Positions 26,578 through 35,770 of a DNA stretch of 64,000 nt are shown one piece after another. Numbering within the stretch: position 1 is the first letter of the stretch; the number at the start of each line of letters is the position of its first letter. The DNA comes from B69-G16 sp964501905 (GTDB taxonomy: Archaea > Thermoproteota > Thermoprotei > Thermofilales > B69-G16). A program made the position numbers and the translations under genes. The notes under the pieces were generated by a model. It did not search any database, was not told where the DNA came from, and saw only the letters and a program-made list of their open reading frames with translations. The stretch is taken from NCBI GenBank assembly GCA_964501905.1, contig CAZCTW010000007.1, forward strand, positions 1 through 64,000. Reading direction: 5' to 3'.

Positions 26578-27591
26578 TTAGCCGATATTTTTAGCTATTT
26601 CCCAGTATTCTGGGGGTGTGTTGAAAACTGCTGCGAGAGCTCCGTAAATTCCAACGTTATCCCCTAATTGAGTTAACGTTATTTTCGGTACTCTGTTTAG
26701 GGTGTACTTTCCTATATGTTTCTTAATGGGTTCTAAAACTAGTTCTGGATTGTTAATTGCTATAGCTCCTCCTACGATAATTAACTCGGGATCATACGCT
26801 GTTACAACGTTTGCAAAACCTATTGCGTTGAGTCTGCCGACGTGTTCAATTATTTGAAGAGCTAGTCCATCTCCTTGACGCGCTTTTTGGAAGATGGTTT
26901 TAGTATCAACAGATTCTTCAATTATTTTATTAAGAAATTCCTTAGAGGAGGACTTGCTATATTTTACCTTCCCCTCCTCTACTAAAAGCTTGGCGTATTT
27001 AGGTAAATTACTTCCAGAGCAATACGCTTCCCAGTGACCAGGACCGCCACAGCCGCAGATAAGTCTTCCTTCATAATCGATTACGATATGCCCGATTTCA
27101 TGGGCGTTCCCATCCTTGCCGAGTAGAAGATGTCCATTTACGATAATACCTCCACCGATGCCTGTGCTGAGCGTAATGTATACTAGGTTGTTTACGTTCT
27201 TACCTTGGCCGAAATGTTTTTCTCCCCAAACAGCGGCTACACAATCGTTAAGCAGTATGATAGGGAGATTATATTTTTCTTTTAAAGGCTTCACCAGCTC
27301 TATTCTCTTGATGTTGATGTTTGAAGTTCCGATAATTGCGCCTTCTCGAAGATTTAATGGTCCTATGCTGCCTATTCCTATACCTTGTATCTTTTCAGAG
27401 ATATCTTTTGTTAATTGGTCGATTATTTCGATGAGAAGGTTGCTTATAGTGTAGGGGTCGCCCTCTTTAGGGGTGTATACAACTTTCTTTCTGTATATGT
27501 TACCTTTTCTATCCCCTATTCCTACCCTAATCTTTGTAGCCCCCAGATCTATTCCTATAGCCAGGTTTTCTTTAGACAAAAGCCAGCTCAC
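26578..27591 (-). CDS. ROK-family sugar kinase (glucokinase-like)
   Basis: This 337-residue protein starts at GTG 27591. It shows the phosphate-1 motif AIGIDLGATKIRVGIGD, the catalytic Asp in ILLNDCVAAVWGE, the glycine-rich TLSTGIGGGIIVNG, and the ROK signature EIGHIVIDYEGRLICGCGGP with zinc-ligand cysteines and the sugar-binding Glu/His. It should phosphorylate glucose or a related hexose with ATP. It diverges from a decayed Gfo/Idh/MocA dehydrogenase gene, so the two may once have formed a sugar-catabolic locus. Confidence 0.9.
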   Translation of the reverse strand: MSWLLSKENLAIGIDLGATKIRVGIGDRKGNIYRKKVVYTPKEGDPYTISNLLIEIIDQLTKDISEKIQGIGIGSIGPLNLREGAIIGTSNINIKRIELVKPLKEKYNLPIILLNDCVAAVWGEKHFGQGKNVNNLVYITLSTGIGGGIIVNGHLLLGKDGNAHEIGHIVIDYEGRLICGCGGPGHWEAYCSGSNLPKYAKLLVEEGKVKYSKSSSKEFLNKIIEESVDTKTIFQKARQGDGLALQIIEHVGRLNAIGFANVVTAYDPELIIVGGAIAINNPELVLEPIKKHIGKYTLNRVPKITLTQLGDNVGIYGALAAVFNTPPEYWEIAKNIG

Positions 27592-27760
27592 CGGATTAAT
27601 AACTTAATTTTGATTTTATATAATTTTCCTATTACTTTTTAATTATTTACTTTTAATATTTCCCTTATTTTTAATCATTCTGAATATTTTAAGAGCTTTA
27701 AACCCTTAAGCTAAAGCATGATAAAGAAAAGGCATAAATATTCAAAAAGATAATTTAAAA

Positions 27761-28901
27761 TTGATAAGCGAGGTAAAAATAGGTCTTTGGGGGCCGGCTT
27801 CGTTTCCGAATTCTACTGCAAGGCTTAATGCACGTGCCGGGCAAAAGGTTAAAATTGTCTTCTCTCGAACCGAAGAAAGGGCGAAAACTTTGCACAGAAA
27901 TGGCATATTGAACATTGGACAACAGATATTCGTAAGGTTTTAGAAGATCCGGAAATAGATCTTGTAATAATAGGCTTACCTAACTTCCTCCATAAGGAAG
28001 CGGCTATTTTAGCTGCTAAGGCAGGGAAAACGTCGTCTGTACTAAACCCTTAGCTAGAAATGCTCAAGAAGCCAAGGAAATGTTAGACGCTGTAGAGAAG
28101 GCAGGCGTTATTCACGGATATGCGGAAACCGAAGTCTTCTCCCCCGCTGTTATGAAGGCAAGAGAAATCGTCGAAAAAGGAGCTATAGGCGAACCATTCT
28201 GGGTAAGGTCTAGAGAAGCTCACTTCGGTCCTCACAGCGCGTGGCTCTGGCATCCCTACTACTCTGGAGGAGGCGTCCTATTGGATATGAGTTGCCACAG
28301 CGTAGAAGCCGGAAGATACATGCTATACGATCCGGCTAAGGGTAAGGAGGATCTAAAACCAATCGAGGTAATCGGGTATACGGCTACTCCTAAATGGGAA
28401 AAAACCTGAGAAGCTTAAAAGATGACAAACGGCTTCGTCGACTACTCTAAGATACAGGCTGAAGACTATGCTAGGGTAATCGTCGACTATGAGACAAGCG
28501 ACGGACTTATAGTAACTACCGAATCTTCCAATGCCTGGAGCTTCGTGGGTCTAGGATTGTGGTTCACTTTTGAGCTTTTCGTATTCTTTAGTAGGTAAGT
28601 TAAAGGTCCGGCCGGCGAGGATCTTGTAGAGAAGCAAGCCGCTGAACAAGGGCCTATGCCAGCATTGCCGGATGAAGCTTTTACATATGGGTACACCTAG
28701 GAGGATAACCAGATGGTAAAGGCGTTCCTAGCTAGCAAGAATGCCCCGGAAAACCTCCATGATAGCGTTCTAGTAATGGAACTCCTAATAGCAGCTTATA
28801 AATTCGCTGGAGAGAAGAAGATAGTAAAACTTCCGGATCCAAGCTTAAAGGATTACCTGCCCTTGCCGTTCAGAATAGCTTCCAAGCTTGTTAAATCCTA
28901 A
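27761..28901 (+). pseudogene. Gfo/Idh/MocA-family sugar dehydrogenase, multiply frameshifted
   Basis: The sequence can be followed across at least four breaks. It starts ISEVKIGLWGPASFP (Rossmann start), then EHWTTDIRKVLEDPEIDLVI and CTKPLARNAQEAKEMLDAVE (the EKP-like motif), GYAETEVFSPAVMKA, a GGGVLLDMSCHSVE motif, and MVKAFLASKNAPENLHDSVL near the end. The break before the KP motif is one A short in the A-run at about 28028-28031. Further frameshifts occur near 27910 and 28405, plus a deletion near 28590. The family uses NAD(P) to oxidise sugars. Heavy decay makes it nonfunctional unless the assembly is poor here. Confidence 0.85.
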
Positions 28902-28985
28902 AAATATTATACATTATATTTAGATTTCAAGTCTATCTTTAGGAATGCTGTAGAGTCAAGGCGTATCTGTTTCCTCAACTTCCTT

Positions 28986-29035
28986 TTCGCGCTGGCGAAG
29001 TTAGAGCTCTAGCTCCGCGCAGCCCGTCTCTAACT
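28986..29035. terminator. Tandem hairpins between convergent genes
   Basis: TTCGC-GCTG-GCGAA (28986-28999) is followed at once by AGTTAGAG (28999-29006) pairing with CTCTAACT (29028-29035). The pair sits downstream of both the plus-strand pseudogene and the minus-strand kinase gene, so it could end transcription in either direction. No U-run follows, so this is a moderate call. Confidence 0.35.
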
Positions 29036-29106
29036 GCTTGACTAGTGTTCTGCACCCACTGGATTGTTAAAAAGAGAAGTTTGAGAGTGAGAACATACGC
29101 TTTTAT

Positions 29107-31104
29107 TTAGGGTGATATTCCATAGAGCTGGTAGTACGCTTCCGCGAGCGAATCTCTTAACTCTTCGGCCGTCGGCCTCTTCTCCCTTTTTACATTGAGA
29201 GCTTTTCTTAAAGGTTCCCACACTATTTTGGGCAATCCCGGGTTTACCGGCTTTACATTTTCGAATTTTATCTCCCCCACGTAGCACTCGCTGGGGTAGG
29301 CATACCTGCCGGAAACCAACCAGTACAGAGTAGCCGCCGCGCTGAATACGTCGCTGAACCGGTCTCCCCTCCAACCTCTTACTTGTTCTGGAGCTCCAAA
29401 TCCTGGCGTGAATATTACTGTTGAAGATGTCCCTGTGATCCAAGCTAGCCTAGCGGCGTCGAAATCTCCTAGTTTAGGTACCACGCCTTGACCAAGCATT
29501 ATGTTCCTGGGCTTTACATCTCTATGTACTATGCCGAGAGAATGAGCATAGGCTAGAGCGTCTAGTACGGGTATGATTATCTCTAGCGCGAGCTTTAAGC
29601 TTATAGGGGTTGTAAATCGCCCCACGTCGCCGTAGGGGCAGTATTCTAGTACTAGAGCGGGGAGGGGAAGCAGCTCGTAGGCTTTGACGATATTTGGATG
29701 GTTTAAAGTTTTCAATGCTTCAAACTCTCTCCTAAGCTTTCTCAGCGTTTTCTCATTTACTGTCACTTCTTCAAGTTTCTCTGCAGATGTTATAACACTG
29801 AACGCGTGTATTGGCACCTTCAACGCGTAGAATTTCCCGTCTTTGACGGCAGCTAACGTTACGAATCTGCTCGCCCCTATTTCTCCGAGGATTTCATATC
29901 CATAGACCTTCCCCTTTAACCTACGGTAGACCTGGGGGGCGACTTCGATTTTAAGCCCTCTGCCTCTTAGTTTTGAAACTATGAGAGGCGCGTGTCTATA
30001 CTTTTTCCTCCTAGTCTTTGCTATAACTGCGGCGAAGCATACTAGTAGGACTGTAGCGGCTATTGGTATAACCTGCATTAAGGAAGGCATGGGTATCGCT
30101 GGCAGTTGAGGGATGATTCCCGGGGCTACTTTTGCCTGACATGTTTCGCTCCAAGAGGCTATTTTTACGCCTTTTCTAGTGAAAGTTATAGTTATGGAGA
30201 ATTCGTAATCTCCTGGCTTATCGAAGACTACAGCGGCGTATAGCGTTTTCGCTGTCTGAGCCGGAATTTCAGCTGTTAGAGTATGGTTTAATACTCGGAG
30301 TTTTCCAGCTAGCTCGACGCTTGCCGTTACGGGATAGCTGTAGGGGTTGACTATTTTAACCGGTACGTGAACCGCCTCGCCGGCTGTCGCGTTGAACGTT
30401 TTTCGGAGTAATACTACCTGCCACCCCGGGTGCTCTTCTACAGAGACCGTTTTACGGATTTTAGAAGTTACCGCATCCAAGGCCTCTCCTCCTGTTTCCA
30501 CGCATATCTCTAAAGTCCCGGCAGGAGCTAATATAATCGGGACTTCTAGGGTTTTCGACTCGCCTTCTCCAAGTCGTAGCTTTTTCTCTACAGCTAGGCT
30601 TTCGTTTAAGTAGATTTTAAGGAAAACACCGCCTTCGGAGCCCGAGTTGCGTAGGGTAATTTTAAGCTTCACCTCCTCCCCTACATAGGCTCTTTCCGGG
30701 AGCGAGAGCGACTCCACGATAGGGATTGGAGCAACCGCGAAGTATTCAGGCGGCGCTTCTTCCAGTCTGAGATAAACGACGTTTAAACCTGTAGTCGCTA
30801 TGGTTACGGGGGCTTGAGCCAATAGAGGGCCGCGCTCAGATAATCGAATATAGTAGCTATCGAGGTTTGCGGTTGCAAACCTCACGTGTGAACTTAACGT
30901 AGACTCTAAGGGCGTTTTCGAAGATGAGATAATTAAAGTTTGTAAATTTCCGTGTATAACTACGGGCGGATCCTTAATAGCTTTTAATCTCGATCCTGTT
31001 ATCAGGAATGTAACGATTAAGAGAAGCAGTAACGTTAAAACGGCGCTCTGCGAAGACTTCAGCACATAATTCTTCCTCACATCAGCCACCTTCGCCAACG
31101 ACAA
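29107..31104 (-). CDS. Receptor-like membrane Ser/Thr protein kinase
   Basis: This 665-residue protein has a TM helix at about residues 18-37 and an extracellular part of about 300 residues with two CARDB/NEW3-like beta domains (PERAYVGEEVKLKITLRNSG; AGEAVHVPVKIVNPY). A second TM helix follows at about 345-363, then a cytosolic Hanks-type kinase domain. Key residues are the ATP-binding Lys429 in YALKV, HRD-V-K-P-R-N (Asp529), GDFD (Asp547) and APE (571-573), so it should be active. Such a layout parallels bacterial PknB and eukaryotic receptor kinases and is uncommon in archaea. Its start overlaps the upstream secreted-protein gene by 23 nt, so the two are co-transcribed. Confidence 0.9.
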   Translation of the reverse strand: MSLAKVADVRKNYVLKSSQSAVLTLLLLLIVTFLITGSRLKAIKDPPVVIHGNLQTLIISSSKTPLESTLSSHVRFATANLDSYYIRLSERGPLLAQAPVTIATTGLNVVYLRLEEAPPEYFAVAPIPIVESLSLPERAYVGEEVKLKITLRNSGSEGGVFLKIYLNESLAVEKKLRLGEGESKTLEVPIILAPAGTLEICVETGGEALDAVTSKIRKTVSVEEHPGWQVVLLRKTFNATAGEAVHVPVKIVNPYSYPVTASVELAGKLRVLNHTLTAEIPAQTAKTLYAAVVFDKPGDYEFSITITFTRKGVKIASWSETCQAKVAPGIIPQLPAIPMPSLMQVIPIAATVLLVCFAAVIAKTRRKKYRHAPLIVSKLRGRGLKIEVAPQVYRRLKGKVYGYEILGEIGASRFVTLAAVKDGKFYALKVPIHAFSVITSAEKLEEVTVNEKTLRKLRREFEALKTLNHPNIVKAYELLPLPALVLEYCPYGDVGRFTTPISLKLALEIIIPVLDALAYAHSLGIVHRDVKPRNIMLGQGVVPKLGDFDAARLAWITGTSSTVIFTPGFGAPEQVRGWRGDRFSDVFSAAATLYWLVSGRYAYPSECYVGEIKFENVKPVNPGLPKIVWEPLRKALNVKREKRPTAEELRDSLAEAYYQLYGISP

Positions 31105-31939
31105 AAACGACTACGCAAGATGTTTTGGGAGCTATTCCCGACTCTGATACATATAATTTATGCGTGCCGGGCCAGTAGAATTTAGGATCTAATAGTTCAT
31201 AATCCCAAGAGGTATCCGTTTTTAGAATTTCGTTGTCGTCTACGCTTAACATGCCTCTATCAAAGGTGGCTAACAATACTGCTATCAAGTATATTTCAGC
31301 ATCCGCGCTTAAGTGGAAAGTGCTCTCGCCATCTTCAACGTCAATACCATACGCAATAACGATGTAATCAGCGTCCGGGAATTCCGGCGAGTAGTACTTT
31401 ACTTGGGATAATATCTCCGGCAGTCGAGGTCTCAGACTGGGATACGCGTTTTCCACTATTTTTTCTATTGCCGCGACTAAGACTGTTGTAGGTCCTACAT
31501 ATTCGGATTCCCAATAGAATATAGTCGTCCACTCTTCCGGCTTGCCTCTGCTCAACCAAGATACCACTCTGCCGTCCTTGTAGAATCTTAAGTAGACGAC
31601 GACGGTGGGCCAATTTACATAGCCTATTTCCCTAACGACCTTCCATTTTTCTAGACATTTAACGCTAACGTGTACTTCAATGTATTCCGCGTTTTCTTTA
31701 ACAACTCCTCCCCCTAGCTCTTTTACTACTTGTTTTATCTTATCGAAATCTATTGTTTGACCGAGCTCTGTCCAGGCGACGAGCCTAACTCCCGTTTCTT
31801 CTACTTGAGCGTTGACTAGGGGTATATAGGAATAGGCGAGAGAATGCGTGCGTGTGGGTGTGGGGATGTAGGCGCTTAGGATTGCAATTAGGGTGAGGGT
31901 GACGAGTAGGTATATTTTACCTCTCGTCACGCCGCCCAC
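31082..31939 (-). CDS. Secreted protein, operon partner of the kinase
   Basis: This 285-residue protein has a signal peptide (KIYLLVTLTLIAILSAYIP) and a mature beta-rich part with no known domain. It lies directly upstream of, and overlaps, the receptor-like kinase gene. It may be a ligand, a sensor subunit or a ligand-presenting protein of that kinase; this is inferred from the gene order only. A second hydrophobic segment near the C-terminus (CVVVFVVGEGG) is too short for an anchor. Confidence 0.6.
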   Translation of the reverse strand: MGGVTRGKIYLLVTLTLIAILSAYIPTPTRTHSLAYSYIPLVNAQVEETGVRLVAWTELGQTIDFDKIKQVVKELGGGVVKENAEYIEVHVSVKCLEKWKVVREIGYVNWPTVVVYLRFYKDGRVVSWLSRGKPEEWTTIFYWESEYVGPTTVLVAAIEKIVENAYPSLRPRLPEILSQVKYYSPEFPDADYIVIAYGIDVEDGESTFHLSADAEIYLIAVLLATFDRGMLSVDDNEILKTDTSWDYELLDPKFYWPGTHKLYVSESGIAPKTSCVVVFVVGEGG

Positions 31940-32035
31940 CCCTTATGTTATCACTTTGTATGATAGAACTTATTCTTTACGGTATTTAAAAAATTAAAAT
32001 AAGTTGAATAAGATAAAAGTAGTGTTTAACTTGGA

Positions 32036-32452
32036 TTATTTATTGTTAGGACTTGGAGTTAAATGCTTAAGCAGTTCGTTTAGATTTAAAGCGTTTTTGC
32101 ATTTTTCTAACATTTCCCTGTCCTCTGTAACTAGTTTCACGTTTAGTTTTTCAGCTATGTAGATGTATGAGGCATCGTAGAAAGTTAGGTTCTTTGTAAC
32201 CGCCGTTTTTAGAACCTCTCCTATATTGTCTACCCTTAGCTTGTCAAGAGCGGACAGCGCCGTCTGGAAAAGCGCGGCGGGTATTTCTAAGTTTTTTATT
32301 TTTCCCTTTTTATATTCCTTCCACAGGACGTTGCCTACCTCGTAAGTTGTTAAGTCGAGCACTGCTAGTTTATCGGCATAGAGTAGTAGCTTCTCTCTTA
32401 GCTTAAGAATCAAAGGGTATAGGGCTGAGGCGTCTACCAGGTACTCTGCCAT
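32036..32452 (-). CDS. vapC: PIN-domain toxin VapC
   Basis: This 138-residue protein has Asp in YLVDASALYPLI, Glu in DLTTYEVGNVLW, Asp in LTFYDASYIYIAEKL and Asp in LVTEDREML, the full PIN acidic set. Its start shares one base with the antitoxin stop. The operon is driven by the palindrome-flanked promoter at 32692-32729. Confidence 0.92.
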   Translation of the reverse strand: MAEYLVDASALYPLILKLREKLLLYADKLAVLDLTTYEVGNVLWKEYKKGKIKNLEIPAALFQTALSALDKLRVDNIGEVLKTAVTKNLTFYDASYIYIAEKLNVKLVTEDREMLEKCKNALNLNELLKHLTPSPNNK

Positions 32453-32676
32453 TACCTCTCCCTCCTAGACTCCTTTACGGCTTTAACCCACTCCTCGACG
32501 CTAACGTCCATGGTTTTTAGGGTTTTATCTATGAGCTCTTTAAATTTCCTCTGTTTGATTTTGAAAATTTCCTCTTCGAGGGCTTTTTCCACCACTTTGC
32601 GAATATCTACACCCAACTCCTCCGCCTCTCTTTTCAACTCCCTCCTGACTCTTACGGATAAAACTACCGTAGACAT
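32452..32676 (-). CDS. vapB: VapB-type antitoxin
   Basis: This 74-residue protein starts MSTVVLSVRVRRELKREAEE with the strand-helix-helix of ribbon-helix-helix proteins (LGVDIRKVVEKALEEEI), then a charged tail. ATG 32676 is only about 35 nt from the TATA box in the promoter, so the mRNA is likely leaderless or nearly so. It should bind the palindrome upstream and repress its own operon. Confidence 0.88.
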   Translation of the reverse strand: MSTVVLSVRVRRELKREAEELGVDIRKVVEKALEEEIFKIKQRKFKELIDKTLKTMDVSVEEWVKAVKESRRER

Positions 32677-32691
32677 ATAATTATCCCCATT

Positions 32692-32729
32692 ATTGTATAC
32701 AAATTGTGTATATAAAATTTGTATACAAT
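32692..32729 (-). promoter_or_regulatory. Palindromic operator flanking the vapBC TATA box
   Basis: ATTGTATACAAATT (32692-32705) and its exact reverse complement AATTTGTATACAAT (32716-32729) are separated by a 10-nt AT-rich spacer, GTGTATATAA, that reads TTATATACAC on the minus strand. The core TTGTATACAA is itself a perfect palindrome, so there are two operator copies whose centres are 24 bp apart. The TATA box sits between them, about 30 nt upstream of the vapB start. A dimer of antitoxin dimers bound here would block TBP. Confidence 0.75.
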
Positions 32730-32739
32730 AGCGGTTTAT

Positions 32740-33477
32740 CTATATTCGTGTATATTTGCTTTTATTCCAGTAGTATTGGAATAGGTTTTTGCACCAGTTG
32801 TGCCCTTTAGGGTCTTCGACTAGGAATCCTCTATAGTCTATTTCTCCGCTAAGGCGTGGAAAGGCTATGCAGGCGCGTTTTTCGTTTAAGATTAAGGCTA
32901 CGTCTATTCTGTCGATGTATCTGACGTCTAGTTTTATTTTTTCTAGGATTTCCGCGCCGGGCGGAGGCTTGAGCTTGTATGGGATGATTATTTTAAAGGA
33001 TATGTTTTCTGAGATTTTCCCAGGTATGGATTGGAGAGCGCTTACTAGGATTTGCTCGGTTATAATCCAGACGTATTCTCTAGATTCTCCAATTACTATC
33101 TCCGTGTAGCGTATAGCCGTGAAGGTGTCGGGGGCTTGTCTCGAGCTGTTTAATTCGCCGATTCTGTAGATGAATTCTTCGGGTATTCTGGATAGGTCGT
33201 GGGTTAGGAAGTATTCTCTATGTTTGCATAGGAATTCTAGAGATGGTAGGACCGTTAATATGTACTTGCCGAACGTTGTTAAAGTGTAGTAGCCTTCTCT
33301 GTCTTTGTCCACGAGCTTTACCTTCATCAACCTGGAGAGATTTCTATAAGTCTCCTGTACGGACTCGTTTACCTCCTCTGCTATATGGCTTAGTTTTCTC
33401 TTTTCCTTCTCGAGCAGTTTGAGGATGTTTAACCTATCCCTGTTCGCTAGTTCCCAGAATAAGCTTGAAGCTTCCAC
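32740..33477 (-). CDS. Winged-helix regulator with FilR1-like domain
   Basis: This 245-residue protein has an N-terminal winged helix (NRDRLNILKLLEKEKRKLSH, then VNESVQETYRNLSRLMKVKL) and a C-terminal part (FTAIRYTEIVIGESREYVWI onward) resembling the FilR1/DUF1724 sensor domain of archaeal regulators. The ligand is unknown. It lies upstream of vapBC and diverges from the CrtI-type gene, so it could regulate that gene; this is speculative. Confidence 0.8.
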   Translation of the reverse strand: MEASSLFWELANRDRLNILKLLEKEKRKLSHIAEEVNESVQETYRNLSRLMKVKLVDKDREGYYTLTTFGKYILTVLPSLEFLCKHREYFLTHDLSRIPEEFIYRIGELNSSRQAPDTFTAIRYTEIVIGESREYVWIITEQILVSALQSIPGKISENISFKIIIPYKLKPPPGAEILEKIKLDVRYIDRIDVALILNEKRACIAFPRLSGEIDYRGFLVEDPKGHNWCKNLFQYYWNKSKYTRI

Positions 33478-33633
33478 AAGGAGTAGTTGCTTTGTAAATT
33501 ATTAAGCGTTTCTTATTAAATCCGGGTGTTTAATTTTAAACAGGTTTTGTTAATTTTGAGTATGCCTGTTTAGAAAGATTAATATTTGCCGGTATTTCGT
33601 CGTTAAAGCTAGCAGGGAAATAGGTGTGGAAAA

Positions 33634-35673
33634 GTGAAGCTGTCTGGGCCTATGTGGACGTTTGCGTCGTTTATTCCGTGGGTATTTTACTGGAGTATAT
33701 CGCCTATAAACACGCTGTACGGACTGGCGTTGGGGTTGTTTTCCTCGCTTATAATTTGTTTGATAGGTTTTAAAATCAGAGTTTTGAACACGGTTAACAT
33801 TGTCTCGCTCGGCTTTTTCGCGCTGAGCCTAACGTCTCTACTTTCGGGATTTAACATCCTTGTTGATTATAGCGGTTTTCTAAGCTATCTAGCGCTGTTT
33901 CTGACTACACTATATACTATTTTGAAGAAAGAGCCCTTCACTCTACAGTTTTCTAGAATAGACTATCCAAAGCCCTACTGGAATGACCTAAACTTCCTAA
34001 GAGTGAATTACATCTTGACGTACATGTGGGCGCTGATATTCTTCGTGAACTCTATATTATATCTAGCCGCTTATCCCTTCTCGTTGGCGTCGATCCCGCT
34101 GGTGGTCGGCGGCGTACTATTCTCGATTATATCTCCGCCCCTGCTGGTTAAGCGATTCTTCGAAGAGAAGTTTCGAAAATACCCCAGCTGGAAGCCTAAG
34201 GGGAGGGAAGTGGTGATAGTCGGGGCGGGGATAGGAGGTTTAACTTGCGGCGCTTTGCTGGCGAAGAACGGCTATAAAGTTACCGTACTGGAGCAACACT
34301 TCAGGGTTGGGGGTTACTGTACTTCCTTCAAGAGGAAAGGCTTTACGTTCGATTCGGGGGTTGAATCTATAAGCGGGTTATGGGAGAATGGCCCGGTTAA
34401 ACGCCTGCTAGACGAGCTGGGGGTTGAGTGGAGAAATTTCTTTATTAGAACTAGGGATGCCTACATGNNNNNNNNNNCCTACATGCTTAACGGAGAGTTA
34501 GTGGAGATTCCGCTCGATTTCGACGAGTTTGTCGAAATGCTGGCTCGACGTTTTCCGGAGGAAGCCGATAAAATTAGGCTATTCTTCGAGGATGCTAGAA
34601 AAGCGTTTGAGGAAACCTATATGGACGTCAACAAGACCGGGGGAGTGCCCCTACCTCCGCCCCTGATCTACAGAGTTTTAGGATTTAGGCATTTATTCGA
34701 CTTTCCGAGGAAACACCCTCACATGTACTCGTGGATGAATACGTCGTTTAAACAGATACTGAATAGGTATTTCAGAAACGAGGATTTAAAGCGTTTTCTA
34801 TCAACATTGACGGCGTATTTGGGCACATCTCCCGAGAAGACTCCGGCTAGCTCTATGGCGATAATGTTTGGGTACTATATAGTTGGAGGGTATTACCCGA
34901 GGGGAGGAAGCCAGGCATATGCGGATCTGCTAGCGAGGGTGATAAGGGAAAGCGGCGGGAGGATTCTGGTTAATCGTAAGGTTGAGAAGATACTGGTGGA
35001 GGAGGGCGAGGTTAAGGGTGTAGTGGCGGATGGCGAAGTTTTCGAGGCGTCGATAGTAGTGTTCGACGCGAATGTTAAGCAGTTGCCGGGTATGGTGGAG
35101 GGTCTTCCGGAAGATTTTATAAGACAGATAGAGAATCTGAAGCCTTCAGTTACGGCTTTTATAACCTACCTTGGGCTAGACTTGGATCTCTCAAGTTATC
35201 CTCCGCTAATAAAAGATTTAGATCAGGGGATAGGGTTGGTGATAAACTCTAACTTGGATAAAAGCTTGGCTCCGGAGGGTTGTTCATCGCTCGCAATAAT
35301 AACTCTACTACCGCAGGATATGTACGATTATTTCAGCAAGAAAGATCCGGCAGTATATCTTGAGAGGAAGAAGAAATACGCCGAAGAGCTGATCGAGAAA
35401 GCCGAGAAGATAATACCCGGGTTAAGAGAACACGTCGTAGTTATGGACGCCGCGACGCCACATACCTTTGAAAGATATACCTTGAACTATCGCGGGGCAA
35501 TATACGCCTTTGACCAGTCAATGGACGCGCCGCCTAGACCCTACTTTAAAACCCCGATAAGGGGTCTATACCTAGCCGGAGCATCGACTTTTCCGGGAGC
35601 TGGAATAGAGGCGGTTACTATTTCTGGGATAATAGCTGCAAGAGATATAATGGATTGGAGAACTTACCGATGA
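33634..35673 (+). CDS. CrtI-type FAD oxidoreductase with N-terminal membrane domain
   Basis: Starting at GTG 33634, the first 190 residues form about five TM helices without a known family. Then comes an FAD-binding Rossmann motif (VVIVGAGIGGLTCGALLAKN) and the body of a phytoene desaturase/CrtI-type protein (VLEQHFRVGGYCTSF; PRGGSQAYADLLARVI; C-terminal GLYLAGASTFPGAGIEAV). It should saturate or desaturate an isoprenoid chain using FAD. A 10-N gap interrupts it at 34468. The 8-nt CCTACATG occurs on both sides, and merging the copies gives DAYMLNGELVEIPLDFDEF in frame, so no sequence is missing. Confidence 0.85.
   Translation: MKLSGPMWTFASFIPWVFYWSISPINTLYGLALGLFSSLIICLIGFKIRVLNTVNIVSLGFFALSLTSLLSGFNILVDYSGFLSYLALFLTTLYTILKKEPFTLQFSRIDYPKPYWNDLNFLRVNYILTYMWALIFFVNSILYLAAYPFSLASIPLVVGGVLFSIISPPLLVKRFFEEKFRKYPSWKPKGREVVIVGAGIGGLTCGALLAKNGYKVTVLEQHFRVGGYCTSFKRKGFTFDSGVESISGLWENGPVKRLLDELGVEWRNFFIRTRDAYMXXXXYMLNGELVEIPLDFDEFVEMLARRFPEEADKIRLFFEDARKAFEETYMDVNKTGGVPLPPPLIYRVLGFRHLFDFPRKHPHMYSWMNTSFKQILNRYFRNEDLKRFLSTLTAYLGTSPEKTPASSMAIMFGYYIVGGYYPRGGSQAYADLLARVIRESGGRILVNRKVEKILVEEGEVKGVVADGEVFEASIVVFDANVKQLPGMVEGLPEDFIRQIENLKPSVTAFITYLGLDLDLSSYPPLIKDLDQGIGLVINSNLDKSLAPEGCSSLAIITLLPQDMYDYFSKKDPAVYLERKKKYAEELIEKAEKIIPGLREHVVVMDAATPHTFERYTLNYRGAIYAFDQSMDAPPRPYFKTPIRGLYLAGASTFPGAGIEAVTISGIIAARDIMDWRTYR
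34468..34477. other. Spurious assembly gap (10 N)
   Basis: The flanks both carry CCTACATG; contig ends overlap here. Merging them restores the reading frame of the CrtI-type gene exactly, so the true gap length is negative (overlap of 8 nt). Confidence 0.85.
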
Positions 35674-35770
35674 GATAGCCCCAGGCGAAGTCTTAAAGTT
35701 TAATTTCCCTATTTAGCATTTGAACCTGTATGGGATACAATTTATTAATGTTTTATATTTTAGGGGTTAG

